Shown: piece after piece, positions 1-7,011 of the stretch
Layout: each line of letters begins with the position of its first letter
Position numbering within the stretch: position 1 is the first letter of the stretch
Assembly: GCA_905235375.1 (NCBI GenBank)
Contig: CAJOLH010000065.1
Coordinates: forward strand, 1-34,936
DNA from: an uncultured Bacteroidales bacterium
Lineage (GTDB): Bacteria > Bacteroidota > Bacteroidia > Bacteroidales > UBA3663
Direction: 5' to 3'
DNA length: 34,936 nucleotides
Position numbers and translations under genes: made by a program
Notes under the pieces: model-generated
The model's input: only the letters and a program-made list of their open reading frames with translations
Database searches by the model: none
Told to the model about the DNA's origin: nothing

Positions 1-4
1 TCTC

Positions 5-35
5 TTGACACATTCGGATTTATTCACTATCTTTG
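5..35 (+). promoter_or_regulatory. Bacteroidota-type promoter for a short transcript
   Basis: The -7 element TATCTTTG lies at 28-35, with TTGA at 5-8, 19 bp upstream, in the -33 position. The predicted start is near 41. No plus-strand gene follows; a hairpin and T-rich tract follow at 87-124. Confidence 0.6.
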
Positions 36-40
36 CACCG

Positions 41-124
41 ACATTAGCCAAGGCCGCACTCTTCTGGGTGGGCAGGCCATGCTCGGAAGCATCACTTTTT
101 CTAGTGGTGCTTTCGTTATTTTTA
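41..124 (+). ncRNA. Candidate small RNA, about 80 nt
   Basis: A consensus promoter (5-35) is followed about 50 nt later by a 10-bp hairpin, AAGCATCACT (87-96) with AGTGGTGCTT (103-112), including one G-U pair. The tail TCGTTATTTTTA fits an intrinsic terminator. GGCC motifs at about 52 and 75 can form an inner helix. No open reading frame of useful size lies between promoter and terminator. I do not recognise the family. It could regulate the element or simply be the leader of an eroded gene. Confidence 0.45.
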
Positions 125-143
125 GTGACCCGAAAACACTAGA

Positions 144-218
144 CAAAAAAAAGAGCTGTTGGAAGGGTCTCTTAGAGCATCCATAAAAGGTACGCTCCCC
201 CGCACAACCAACAGCTCT
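144..218 (-). terminator. Terminator of the minus-strand operon end
   Basis: CCAACAGCTCT (208-218) and AGAGCTGTTGG (152-162) form an 11-bp perfect stem. Read on the minus strand, the stem is followed by an eight-T tract (complement of 144-151). The loop is long, about 45 nt. It lies downstream of the small gene at 287-475, which it probably ends. Confidence 0.6.
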
Positions 219-286
219 ATAATATAGAGATCAGACATCATGGCTGCAACGCTGACGTTGGCAAGTTTGACTGACAGATAAACCTA

Positions 287-475
287 TCAGTACTGATCTT
301 TGTACCAGCCGCCGCCATTCCAGTATTTGTCTTGCTTTTTGTAGTACTTTGCCCGGCTATTGCAATATGAAGTCAAGAAGCCATTTTTCTTCTTTGGCTT
401 AGTCTTCCTCTCCTTCTTGTCGGCAAGGTTGCCAAAGCCTAGACACAGAAGAATGCAGATTATTATTATCTCCAT
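287..475 (-). CDS. Small membrane-anchored hypothetical protein
   Basis: This 62-residue protein starts with a strongly hydrophobic stretch (residues 2-15, rich in Ile, Leu and Cys), followed by a very basic Lys-rich segment (19-30) and an aromatic, Tyr/Trp-rich tail ending in KYWNGGGWYKDQY. That reads as a single N-terminal membrane anchor with a charged exposed part. It begins 12 bp after the secreted-protein gene at 488-1219 and precedes the terminator at 144-218, so the two are probably cotranscribed. I do not recognise a family. The clean spacing supports it being real. Confidence 0.5.
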   Translation of the reverse strand: MEIIIICILLCLGFGNLADKKERKTKPKKKNGFLTSYCNSRAKYYKKQDKYWNGGGWYKDQY

Positions 476-487
476 AATGATATAGAT

Positions 488-1219
488 TCAATTCTTGTTA
501 TTATTGGGGACACTGAATGTTCCAACTGGGACGAAGGTCGGCGAGGCAATGGTTGTCAGTATGATACCATACTCTCCCGGTGTCAGCTCCTCTGAGGGAA
601 TGTTCAGCAAGTAGGACTGCTCGCCGTACTTATGGGCAGTGAAACCTACATAGCCAGCATCCTGGGCATCCTCCGTGCCGAGTAAGTCGGCTTCGAACTC
701 AAGCCACTGGATGCGACGCTCCTTCTTGGATGTCTTGAAGCGCACAATGCGATAGCAATCCATAGGATCGTATTCGTTGCTCTCAACACGGATGACAAAG
801 CGCAAACCGCTGCTATCCGGAACTGCCTGGTAATCGGACTTGCCTTTGTCAAGGATGATGTCCATGCCGTTGGATCCTGCAAGTGCGTTGGTTGTCTCAG
901 CAACCGTTCCTACACTGCTTGCAGTCGATGCGGTCTTCAATCCGGCAAGGATGCCTGAGGAAGAACCTGCCATACTCATGCCCACAATTCCAGCGGAACC
1001 GGCTACGTCGGCAAACTTGCTGACGATCTTGGAATATTTCTTCACCTTGTTCGTGTGTGCGCCGATGGTGCCCATTTCCTTGGGCAGCAGTTGCGAAGTC
1101 GAGTCGCTTGTGAGAACAAAGTAAGAGTTGACGAACTCGGGCTCAGGAACACAAACGTCCTGTGCTGAAGCAGAAACCATGGCCACAAAAAGAGAGGCTA
1201 CAAAAAAGATCTTTTTCAT
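488..1219 (-). CDS. Secreted hypothetical protein with signal peptide
   Basis: The start was set at 1219, where the protein begins MKKIFFVASLFVAMVSASAQ. This is a classical signal peptide with a likely cleavage after an Ala in SASAQ. A longer reading frame exists upstream but would bury the signal peptide and cross the promoter. The mature part (about 220 residues) has a Gly/Ala/Ser-rich central stretch that may be membrane-active (around residues 60-110). Its C-terminal part is beta-rich, with an ELTPGEYGIILT motif reminiscent of immunoglobulin-like surface domains. There is no lipobox. The product is probably periplasmic or outer-membrane associated. No function can be assigned; it sits in the mobile element just upstream of the small membrane protein. 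Confidence 0.7.
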   Translation of the reverse strand: MKKIFFVASLFVAMVSASAQDVCVPEPEFVNSYFVLTSDSTSQLLPKEMGTIGAHTNKVKKYSKIVSKFADVAGSAGIVGMSMAGSSSGILAGLKTASTASSVGTVAETTNALAGSNGMDIILDKGKSDYQAVPDSSGLRFVIRVESNEYDPMDCYRIVRFKTSKKERRIQWLEFEADLLGTEDAQDAGYVGFTAHKYGEQSYLLNIPSEELTPGEYGIILTTIASPTFVPVGTFSVPNNNKN

Positions 1220-1262
1220 AATAGTGTAATTGTTAGTTGTGAATAATATTGTTTTGACGGTG

Positions 1263-1270
1263 CAAAGATA
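1263..1270 (-). promoter_or_regulatory. -7 element of the secreted-protein gene
   Basis: The minus strand reads TATCTTTG here, about 45 nt before the chosen ATG at 1219. A clear TTTG -33 element is not visible. The promoter also argues against the longer upstream start. Confidence 0.55.
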
Positions 1271-1377
1271 AGGGAAGGGTGTTGCAGACATTGATACACC
1301 CTCGTTAAATATTGTTAATGCACCGTATTTATTTCTTAAATGCTTAAGATAAGGGAAAAGAAATAAGGGAAACCATG

Positions 1378-2586
1378 TTATTCACTCTCGTGCATGAACT
1401 CACTCACATGCCGGAACTGCTTGCATAGCGGCGATTTAGCGCACACCAGGCAGCTGTCTGGCGCACAGTCCACCTTCTTGATGATATACTGGCCTGCCTT
1501 CTTGCTTCCCTCACGCTCGATCAGACCTGCCTTTGTCAATGACGATATGCTACGCTTGACCGTCGCGATGCTCGGACGTTCAACACCTTCCTGATACGGC
1601 AGGATCTCAGCTATGTACTGTGCCTGAATACCGTCATTGCGGCGAATGGCGTGATAGATCCTCTGGTCGTTCAGTGACAGACCGTCAAGGATTGAAGCCA
1701 CGACCGCCGGAACCTTATCATTCATGGCCGCAACCTCCTCCTTAAGTGCGGCCACCTTCGCATCATGCTTCTCACGGCGTGCCTGTTCCCTCAAACGGGC
1801 GGCTTCTCTGGCTACCTCTATTGAAGATTCCCTATCTCCCTGCTCTTGCCGGTTTTCTCCTTCGGTTCTCTCCCGGTTTTCCATCGAGCCCACAGCGGAG
1901 CCGGTACGCCCAATGATCTCGGCTTCTTTATTGTTGTTATCGCCAATCGTGTCGCTGATTGTGATGCAGCTGGTGTCCTTCAACGGAGCAGGAATCACCT
2001 CGACATCCTCCACCTTCACCGAAACCACGTTCCTGAAGTCCTCGTCGAACATTCTGCTGAACATGATCTGCTCCAACAGGTTCTTCTGGCGTTCCGCTGT
2101 CGGAAAGATCCTTTCTGGCATCTTGACTAGCTTTCCGGTTTCCACATCAACCACGCCTATACGTTCATCTGATTCAGATCGTTCCATTGCGTCATCTATA
2201 AGATTCGACGGTACGCCAATGAAGAAGAAATCAGTGTAGCCCAAATAATGCTCAATCTTTTTGTCGCCCATCAAATCCCCCTTGCTGTTCTTCAGCTCCA
2301 CTCCGACCGAATAGATCTGACGCTTGTTCAAGGCTGCCTGGTGCGGCTCCACGTATAAAACACAGTCGAAGCGGAAGTGTTCCGGTTTCTCTTCACCCCA
2401 CCTGGTCGTCTGGCCTGTGTACTCCCTGACTGTAACCTCTTCGAAGATACGGTAATGGATGAAGTCGTAACTCCCATAGGCTCTACGGATTTTGGAAGTG
2501 AAGTCATATACTGCCGATGTCAAGTTGGTCACGAAGTCCTTGCCCGGCTTGCCAATCAAATACTGCTTCAAATTTTCGTGTGCCAT
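1378..2586 (-). CDS. Predicted PD-(D/E)XK nuclease with winged helix and Cys4 tail
   Basis: The 402-residue protein shows three recognisable parts. Residues 70-125 read as a restriction-like nuclease core: Asp74 in FDCVLY, then Glu97 and Lys99 in GVELKNSKGD, and a hydrophobic strand in YTDFFFIGVP. This resembles the MmcB/VRR-type DNA-repair nucleases. A charged, probably coiled-coil stretch follows (about 230-300). Residues 305-370 look like a winged helix (NDQRIYHAIRR through SSLTKAGLIEREGS). The last 30 residues hold Cys374, 379, 382 and 388, which could bind zinc or an iron-sulfur cluster. It has its own promoter, with a palindrome near the transcription start. The nuclease assignment rests on motifs only; a role in element maintenance, repair or defence is open. 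Confidence 0.65.
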   Translation of the reverse strand: MAHENLKQYLIGKPGKDFVTNLTSAVYDFTSKIRRAYGSYDFIHYRIFEEVTVREYTGQTTRWGEEKPEHFRFDCVLYVEPHQAALNKRQIYSVGVELKNSKGDLMGDKKIEHYLGYTDFFFIGVPSNLIDDAMERSESDERIGVVDVETGKLVKMPERIFPTAERQKNLLEQIMFSRMFDEDFRNVVSVKVEDVEVIPAPLKDTSCITISDTIGDNNNKEAEIIGRTGSAVGSMENRERTEGENRQEQGDRESSIEVAREAARLREQARREKHDAKVAALKEEVAAMNDKVPAVVASILDGLSLNDQRIYHAIRRNDGIQAQYIAEILPYQEGVERPSIATVKRSISSLTKAGLIEREGSKKAGQYIIKKVDCAPDSCLVCAKSPLCKQFRHVSEFMHESE

Positions 2587-2621
2587 ATTGAAAACCTGTT
2601 TAATTTAATATATCGTATCAA

Positions 2622-2638
2622 AATAATGATTCATTATT
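2622..2638. promoter_or_regulatory. Palindrome near the nuclease-gene start; operator candidate
   Basis: AATAATGATTCATTATT is a perfect 17-bp palindrome immediately downstream of the predicted transcription start (about 2640) of the gene at 1378-2586. A protein bound here would block transcription. The gene product carries a winged helix, so autoregulation is possible but only inferred. Confidence 0.45.
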
Positions 2639-2645
2639 CACGATG

Positions 2646-2676
2646 CAAAGTTACGAAATTATTTTAATATATCAAA
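2646..2676 (-). promoter_or_regulatory. Promoter of the nuclease gene
   Basis: On the minus strand, TTTG (complement of 2673-2676) is followed after 19 bp by TAACTTTG (complement of 2646-2653), a full match to the Bacteroidota consensus. The leader to the ATG at 2586 is about 50 nt. Confidence 0.7.
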
Positions 2677-2677
2677 A

Positions 2678-2710
2678 TTTTGAGCCTTAAAAAACGTTAA
2701 CGGCTCAAAA
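2678..2710. terminator. Hairpin between putative origin and nuclease promoter
   Basis: TTTTGAGCC (2678-2686) and GGCTCAAAA (2702-2710) form a perfect 9-bp stem with a 15-nt loop. It abuts the -33 element of the nuclease gene. It may insulate that promoter from transcription through the origin region, or be a protein site. No strong T tract is present. Confidence 0.35.
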
Positions 2711-2799
2711 ATAATGATACGTAATTAACCGATGCGGACTGCGGGATCAGATGGCATTTCCCTTCCCTCAATTTGTTCAGACTTAGTGATGTTGTCAAA

Positions 2800-3240
2800 A
2801 GAGTTATCCGAGCATTGTTATCCCAAGCAGGATCCAGATGGCCTGGCCATGGAGAAATAGAATTAAGGGAAAGGAAAAAGGGAACAGGACAGTGGACTGC
2901 GCTCAGTTTTGCTCGTTCATCCACTTCGTCCGTGGACACCTGCCCTATTTCGATCTTCAAAGTTTCATGGATTTTCTCTTATTTCGATCTTCAAAGTTTC
3001 ATGGATTTTCTCTTATTTCGATCTTCAAAGTTTCATGGATTTTCTCTTATTATTTCATGGATTTTCTCTTATTAATATAACTATTTTGATATTTAACTTA
3101 TTGATATAATATCATTTACACAATTCCCGATAAGCAAATATTTTACAATATTTGCTAATTATATAAGCATTGTTTTATTAGATATTCATATATTTGCAAG
3201 CAAATAAGCTTTGATAAAAGGGGAAAAAAGGGAAAAAGAG
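2800..3240. other. Putative replication origin region
   Basis: This gene-free stretch follows the rep gene. It holds two TTATCC motifs (2804-2809, 2818-2823) that partly resemble DnaA boxes, a short palindrome ATGGCC-t-GGCCAT (2838-2850), the 34-bp tandem array (2947-3070) and a very AT-rich tract (about 3070-3220). The AT-rich tract contains an inverted repeat of GCAAATATT and AATATTTGC. Iteron-like repeats plus an AT-rich segment beside a Rep_3 gene are the usual layout of an iteron plasmid origin. Origin activity is inferred. Open frames that cross the repeats look spurious. Confidence 0.5.
2947..3070. repeat. 34-bp tandem repeats (iteron-like)
   Basis: Three identical 34-bp units start at 2947, 2981 and 3015, each beginning ATTTCGATCTTCAAAG. 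A fourth, internally shortened copy runs 3052-3070 and keeps both ends of the unit. Identity between units is complete. Placement directly beyond the rep gene's 3' end suggests binding sites for its product. Confidence 0.85.
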
Positions 3241-3264
3241 AAAGCTCCCTTAATAGGGGAGCTT
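3228..3264 (-). terminator. rep terminator
   Basis: AAGCTCCC (3242-3249) and GGGAGCTT (3257-3264) form an 8-bp stem. On the minus strand it is followed by TCTCTTTTTCCC. It lies 22 bp after the rep stop codon. Confidence 0.65.
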
Positions 3265-3285
3265 GATATCATTGTTTGAACGGTT

Positions 3286-4332
3286 TCATTCTTCTGCCCT
3301 GCTCTGATTCGTCATATCCTCTTCAATTATTTGTTTAAGGATGCCGATAAACCATCCTTTCGAGTTCATGACTATGCCTTGCTGCTCAAGATCTTGAGAC
3401 TTACTCCACTTCTCCTGGCACCATTTGGCAAAGTTTCTGCCGATAATTTTGGACGCATTTGCAAACAGTTGACGATTGTTCAATATCTCCTTTTTCGACC
3501 AACCGTTATGTAAAAGATAGTTTCTTGACTGTATATCAATGAATATAAGTGCTCTATCCTTCCGTGCAATTTCCCTCTGCTTCACAGCTTCAGGGTCATT
3601 CCTCAGATTGTGGAAAGGAGTGAATCTAATACCTTCGTACCTGCGGCCAGATTTGGTAACTTCATAATCGAATGACCAGTGAGACTTCTCATCAAGTTCT
3701 TTCTTTGGATAATAAATGCAATACAAGATGAAGTCGCGATTCTGCTGGTACTTATTTTCAATTTTGAATATCTCTTTAAGATGTTTGATTGTCATGTAGA
3801 ATGGCTTCCCATTTGCCACCATTTCGTAAAGTCGCCGAGCATATATGGATGAAAGAGATAGAGAGGTTTCTAGGCAGAAGCGTGAAAATCCCATTTGATG
3901 CCCCGATCCAGAAAAGGACAAGAAAGCTTGGATGAGTTCCTTATGCAAGACAAATGACACTTCACCAGACCCCTTTTCCAACTCTGGCATCTCAATAAGT
4001 CGTATAATCTTCCACTTTTTTTCGTTATCAATCTCAAATTTGCGTTCATTGAGTTTTTCAAGCGCTTGTCGTATTTCATTCCAATTCTGTCTATTTGCCC
4101 CGAGATCTTTTAAATTGCATGTTATTTTGAACCCCTTTTGAAAAAAATCTTCATGTCTAACTTTTTCAAAAAGTGTTCCATCGAGCCTTTGGCCGTCAAC
4201 TAGCACTTGCATCATTTTGACCAAATGGCTCATTATGGTTTTTTCCGCTGCCGAATAGTCAAATCGAGCGAGTGTAAGATAACGGCTTTGTATTATCACA
4301 CTTGATGGAGGCACTACCTTCTTTTTTGCCAT
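3286..4332 (-). CDS. Rep_3-family replication initiator
   Basis: This 348-residue protein matches the general pattern of Rep_3 (RepB/RepE-type) plasmid initiators, with two winged-helix units that bind iterons. The N-terminal unit contains SSVIIQSRYLTLARFDYSAAEK and a recognition-like segment near LGANRQNWNEIRQALEKL. The second contains SLSSIYARRLYEMVANG and the conserved-looking basic segment that ends the domain. The start was set at the ATG at 4332 (MAKKKVVPPSS); an upstream TTG adds six residues and is less likely. Beyond the stop lie a terminator and the 34-bp tandem repeats, its likely targets. Upstream, a plus-strand short transcript (4446-4527) faces the rep leader. Finding it in an integrated element suggests a plasmid ancestor or an extrachromosomal phase. 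Confidence 0.8.
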   Translation of the reverse strand: MAKKKVVPPSSVIIQSRYLTLARFDYSAAEKTIMSHLVKMMQVLVDGQRLDGTLFEKVRHEDFFQKGFKITCNLKDLGANRQNWNEIRQALEKLNERKFEIDNEKKWKIIRLIEMPELEKGSGEVSFVLHKELIQAFLSFSGSGHQMGFSRFCLETSLSLSSIYARRLYEMVANGKPFYMTIKHLKEIFKIENKYQQNRDFILYCIYYPKKELDEKSHWSFDYEVTKSGRRYEGIRFTPFHNLRNDPEAVKQREIARKDRALIFIDIQSRNYLLHNGWSKKEILNNRQLFANASKIIGRNFAKWCQEKWSKSQDLEQQGIVMNSKGWFIGILKQIIEEDMTNQSRAEE

Positions 4333-4409
4333 GTTAATTTGAAGGGACAACTGTTGAAGAGCAATTCAACAAAATATTGTAATATAAATCGACTTTTTTA
4401 GTTAAATAT

Positions 4410-4440
4410 TTTGTATTTCGATGGAAAATGCATATCTTTG
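4410..4440 (+). promoter_or_regulatory. Strong promoter of the antisense transcript upstream of rep
   Basis: TTTG (4410-4413), exactly 19 bp, then TATCTTTG (4433-4440): a complete match to the Bacteroidota consensus on the plus strand. Initiation is expected near 4446. It points away from rep into a gene-free segment that ends at an intrinsic terminator. Confidence 0.8.
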
Positions 4441-4445
4441 CACCG

Positions 4446-4527
4446 TCAATATAGATTGCAAGTCCACCATAACATTATCATCGTAATTGGGTTAGTCAGG
4501 GATCCTCCCCCTGACTAACTTGTTTTT
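4446..4527 (+). ncRNA. Candidate countertranscribed RNA of rep
   Basis: A consensus promoter (4410-4440) and a perfect intrinsic terminator (4491-4527) bracket about 80 nt with no open reading frame. The RNA is plus-strand, whereas rep and the gene upstream of it are minus-strand. The RNA would therefore be complementary to the leader of any rep mRNA starting upstream of 4527, or a read-through transcript from 5093-4533. Plasmids commonly limit initiator synthesis with such antisense RNAs. The role is inferred from geometry; sequence homology to a known family was not seen. Confidence 0.6.
4491..4527 (+). terminator. Intrinsic terminator of the antisense RNA
   Basis: GTTAGTCAGGG (4491-4501) pairs perfectly with CCCTGACTAAC (4509-4519) over 11 bp with a 7-nt loop. 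The tail is TTGTTTTT. The minus-strand reading has no T tract, so the terminator is oriented to the plus strand. Confidence 0.85.
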
Positions 4528-4532
4528 ACGAA

Positions 4533-5093
4533 TTAGCGATTATACTCTCTACTTTTGACGAATTGCGCCAGACGCTCCAAATTTGGATCATCGAAATTTG
4601 CGAGCCACGACGCCAACTCTCGCTCGACGTTGAAGGATCGATCCCGCCGCCATTGACTCATAATTTCTTTATATTTTATCATACGAATTTCTGGAAGGTC
4701 AGCTTTATTAAGATCATAGTGATCCCAGTTGTTCATGAATTTGAGAATCATGCGACTTTCCTCATGTTTTGGGGTATATCCCCAACTTGGCCTCAAAAGG
4801 CAACGTTCTACAAAATCTGGAAGATTCTCCATACAAATGGTTATTCGAGTATGCCCTAACTCTTTCATTTCATCTTTGCACCGGTGAATGATGCCGCGAG
4901 CTGTCTCGACTGCAGCAGTTATTTTGGTCATGCTGCTGGCCTCGTAATACCATCCTTCACCGCCTCCTTTAAGCGAATCTGCCAAATTTACGAAGTAGTC
5001 GGAAGACAAAGATTCCTCAATTTCCTCAAGTTTGTGGTACGCTTCGATCCATTTGGTTTTAAGATCTGAAGCGTTTGATGTTGTTTTGCTCAT
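4533..5093 (-). CDS. Hypothetical protein of the mobilization operon
   Basis: This 186-residue protein is soluble, mostly helical and charged, with many Trp residues. There is no signal peptide or membrane segment. It contains KLEEIEESLSSDYFVNLADS near the N-terminus and a central ITICMENLPDFVERCLLRPS. I do not recognise the family. It lies last in the run of genes that starts with the relaxase region, just before the antisense-RNA and rep module. Its leader (5094-5130) resembles that of the gene starting at 7750, which suggests shared translational control or an old duplication of the leader. Confidence 0.6.
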   Translation of the reverse strand: MSKTTSNASDLKTKWIEAYHKLEEIEESLSSDYFVNLADSLKGGGEGWYYEASSMTKITAAVETARGIIHRCKDEMKELGHTRITICMENLPDFVERCLLRPSWGYTPKHEESRMILKFMNNWDHYDLNKADLPEIRMIKYKEIMSQWRRDRSFNVERELASWLANFDDPNLERLAQFVKSREYNR

Positions 5094-5152
5094 ATTTAAT
5101 TAATTTATGGGCAGTTGGTTGGACTCCCCGTTCCCTTTTGTGCATTTTACGG

Positions 5153-5452
5153 TTACGAATACCAAATAATATAGGTGTCGGTCGATGGGTCATTGGCCAT
5201 ACCAGCGAAGAACTTCTTGATTTTATCCATGCCCTGTGCATCAGGGTATCTCATTTTATCAAATACATTGATTGCCCAACTCAACGCAGTCAGCGTCTCA
5301 GCCTTGGTCTTGTATTCAATGCCACCGTCGCCAGAACCACCGGCATTGTGCTTTTGTTCATTAAAAGCCCGATACATGAGGCCATTGGCGAAACCATGAA
5401 AGAACACCCCTTTTTTGCTCTTTTTATTTTTTATGAAAAAAGCATGTGCCAT
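5153..5452 (-). CDS. Small hypothetical protein downstream of the TraJ-like gene
   Basis: This 99-residue protein has a basic N-terminus (FFIKNKKSKKG), a Gly-rich turn (NAGGSGDGGIEY) and a helical C-terminal half. There is no membrane segment. It begins 21 bp after the stop of the TraJ-like gene and ends 59 bp before the next gene, on the same strand, so it fits the operon. A competing plus-strand frame across this stretch breaks the operon pattern and was discarded. No family recognised. Confidence 0.5.
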   Translation of the reverse strand: MAHAFFIKNKKSKKGVFFHGFANGLMYRAFNEQKHNAGGSGDGGIEYKTKAETLTALSWAINVFDKMRYPDAQGMDKIKKFFAGMANDPSTDTYIIWYS

Positions 5453-5473
5453 GTCGCAATCTATTCCTATATA

Positions 5474-6610
5474 TTAAACCAATTTTCCCATAGATCCCAT
5501 TGAGTGCATGGAGCTCTTGAGGCTTTGTGTCACACCCTCGCTGAAGCCACGAACTGACATCACAGCTTCGCCTTCGGGCAGGATCCAGGCGGCGAGGTCA
5601 GGAACAAGGCTCAGGCATTTGACTGCTACCACACTCGCGGCCATCAGATAGCCTGTCGAGAAGAACGAGTTCTTGATATAGGACATCGTGGCCTCATTGT
5701 CGGCGACAACCGCAGCAAGGTCGTTGTACTGTATATTGAGCACAATATCAAAGAGCAAAAGCACGTAGAAGCCTACGAAGTAGAGCATCGCACCGTATAG
5801 GTGGACTGTCAGATAGCGCATAATCCACTTCATCCAGGCAGTCTCGAATTTGGGCAGTAACGAGAACGCCCACTGGATAGGGCCGAAGATAGTGAGTGCG
5901 CCTAAAAGGATCTGCTGGCAGTAGATGGTTGACCACCATCCGATACGGAAGATGACGAGAGCTGCGAACATGATAATCTGGTCAAGCAGCTGCACGAACC
6001 CACTGAAGAGGGTGGTGATCTGCGCCTTGCTGATAAGCTGCTCCTGCTGAAGGGCGGCATCCGCATCGCCCATGTTCTGAACACTGGATTCCTGAACGAG
6101 ATTGCCGACCGCTTTGAATGCCATGAGAATAGTTGACATAGGATCGGAAGCATCCTCTCGCAACTGGTACATGAGCCGCTGCACGTCTTTAGCCCGATCT
6201 TCCACCTGAACGGCTTCCGAGGCGTATAAGTCATGCGTATAGCTGCCGATGGCATTCGGAACCCATGCGAGATAATCCAGGATGCAGTCATTTACATTGC
6301 CGCCCGCCATGCCGGTCATTGTGGGAGGATACCAGAACGTCAACACCAGGCTGATGGCAAAAGGCCTGAACAACTTCATCACGTCCAGAGGCTCACGCTT
6401 GAGGATCATCCTGTAGCCCATCCCTGAGTAGAAGATTAGTGTGAAGATGACGGACAAGGCCATGGACATCTGGACTATCCACCAGAACGGCCCTTGTGAT
6501 CCGATGAATGTCGAGTCTGTCAGGAACTCGTTCGTGCGAAATATCACGTCATCAATTTCCTCTTCCAGAAGATTGATGCCAAAATCGAGAATTGTACTGT
6601 CTTGTTCCAT
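5474..6610 (-). CDS. traJ: TraJ/VirB6-like conjugation membrane protein
   Basis: This 378-residue polytopic protein has about six hydrophobic segments: near residues 45-65, 85-105, a cluster at 205-260, 265-295 and 310-335. The stretch REPLDVMKLFRPFAISLVL closely follows the pattern of TraJ from Bacteroides conjugative transposons, the VirB6-like inner-membrane part of the type IV secretion channel. The central loop (about 120-200) is soluble and probably periplasmic, and the tail is Ser/Met/Gly-rich. No other unmistakable channel gene is visible in the window. Either the rest lies left of position 1 or this element supplies one adaptor to a helper system. The symbol reflects family resemblance only. 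Confidence 0.7.
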   Translation of the reverse strand: MEQDSTILDFGINLLEEEIDDVIFRTNEFLTDSTFIGSQGPFWWIVQMSMALSVIFTLIFYSGMGYRMILKREPLDVMKLFRPFAISLVLTFWYPPTMTGMAGGNVNDCILDYLAWVPNAIGSYTHDLYASEAVQVEDRAKDVQRLMYQLREDASDPMSTILMAFKAVGNLVQESSVQNMGDADAALQQEQLISKAQITTLFSGFVQLLDQIIMFAALVIFRIGWWSTIYCQQILLGALTIFGPIQWAFSLLPKFETAWMKWIMRYLTVHLYGAMLYFVGFYVLLLFDIVLNIQYNDLAAVVADNEATMSYIKNSFFSTGYLMAASVVAVKCLSLVPDLAAWILPEGEAVMSVRGFSEGVTQSLKSSMHSMGSMGKLV

Positions 6611-6652
6611 TTTTATTTTAATTAATGTTAATTATTCATTTCTTCCCTTATA

Positions 6653-7009
6653 TCACCGTCTCAGACCGCGTTCTGGGGCATTATCCGTGATCCACGATAG
6701 CGTGTCAATCAGCTTGTCGAACTGTTCATCCGTCAGACGAGGGCCTTTATATCCGTTTTCGTTGTACCGAAGCGATCGGGCTATCTTTGCGGCGAACACA
6801 GTGCGGTTGTGATCGCTGAAGGAATCACCGCCGAAAGACCACATCCTGCCTTCCTCAACCAACGTCTCATGCGCGTTGAAGTATTCTTCGAAGGCATCCT
6901 GCAACCAGCGATAACCTTTATGATTGCCTTCGCCTGTTGCATGTTCTCGTGCGAACTGAAGTATATCCGACCATTTTTTATCAAAATCGAAATCGTGAAA
7001 TTCAGCCAT
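6653..7009 (-). CDS. Hypothetical acidic/aromatic protein in the mobilization operon
   Basis: This 118-residue protein is soluble, without signal or membrane segments. The N-terminus AEFHDFDFDKKWSDILQFA is aromatic and acidic, and the rest is probably helical. It is separated by 2 bp from the preceding membrane-protein gene (7012-7374) and precedes the TraJ-like gene by 42 bp, so it is almost certainly cotranscribed. It shares a loose theme with the 7382-7750 product: a KKWSDILQFAREHA-like opening compared with QKWYELLEYAKQFA there. The two may be distant relatives. No function can be given. Confidence 0.6.
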   Translation of the reverse strand: MAEFHDFDFDKKWSDILQFAREHATGEGNHKGYRWLQDAFEEYFNAHETLVEEGRMWSFGGDSFSDHNRTVFAAKIARSLRYNENGYKGPRLTDEQFDKLIDTLSWITDNAPERGLRR

Positions 7010-7011
7010 TG

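Noticed and set aside
2804..2823. DnaA boxes
   Set aside because: Only the TTATCC half matches; the remaining three bases do not, so these are mentioned only as weak motifs within the origin region.
2773..3109. Plus-strand frames of 66-100 codons across the 34-bp repeats
   Set aside because: They repeat the translated repeat unit in shifted frames and have no promoter or ribosome site. An iteron array explains the sequence better.
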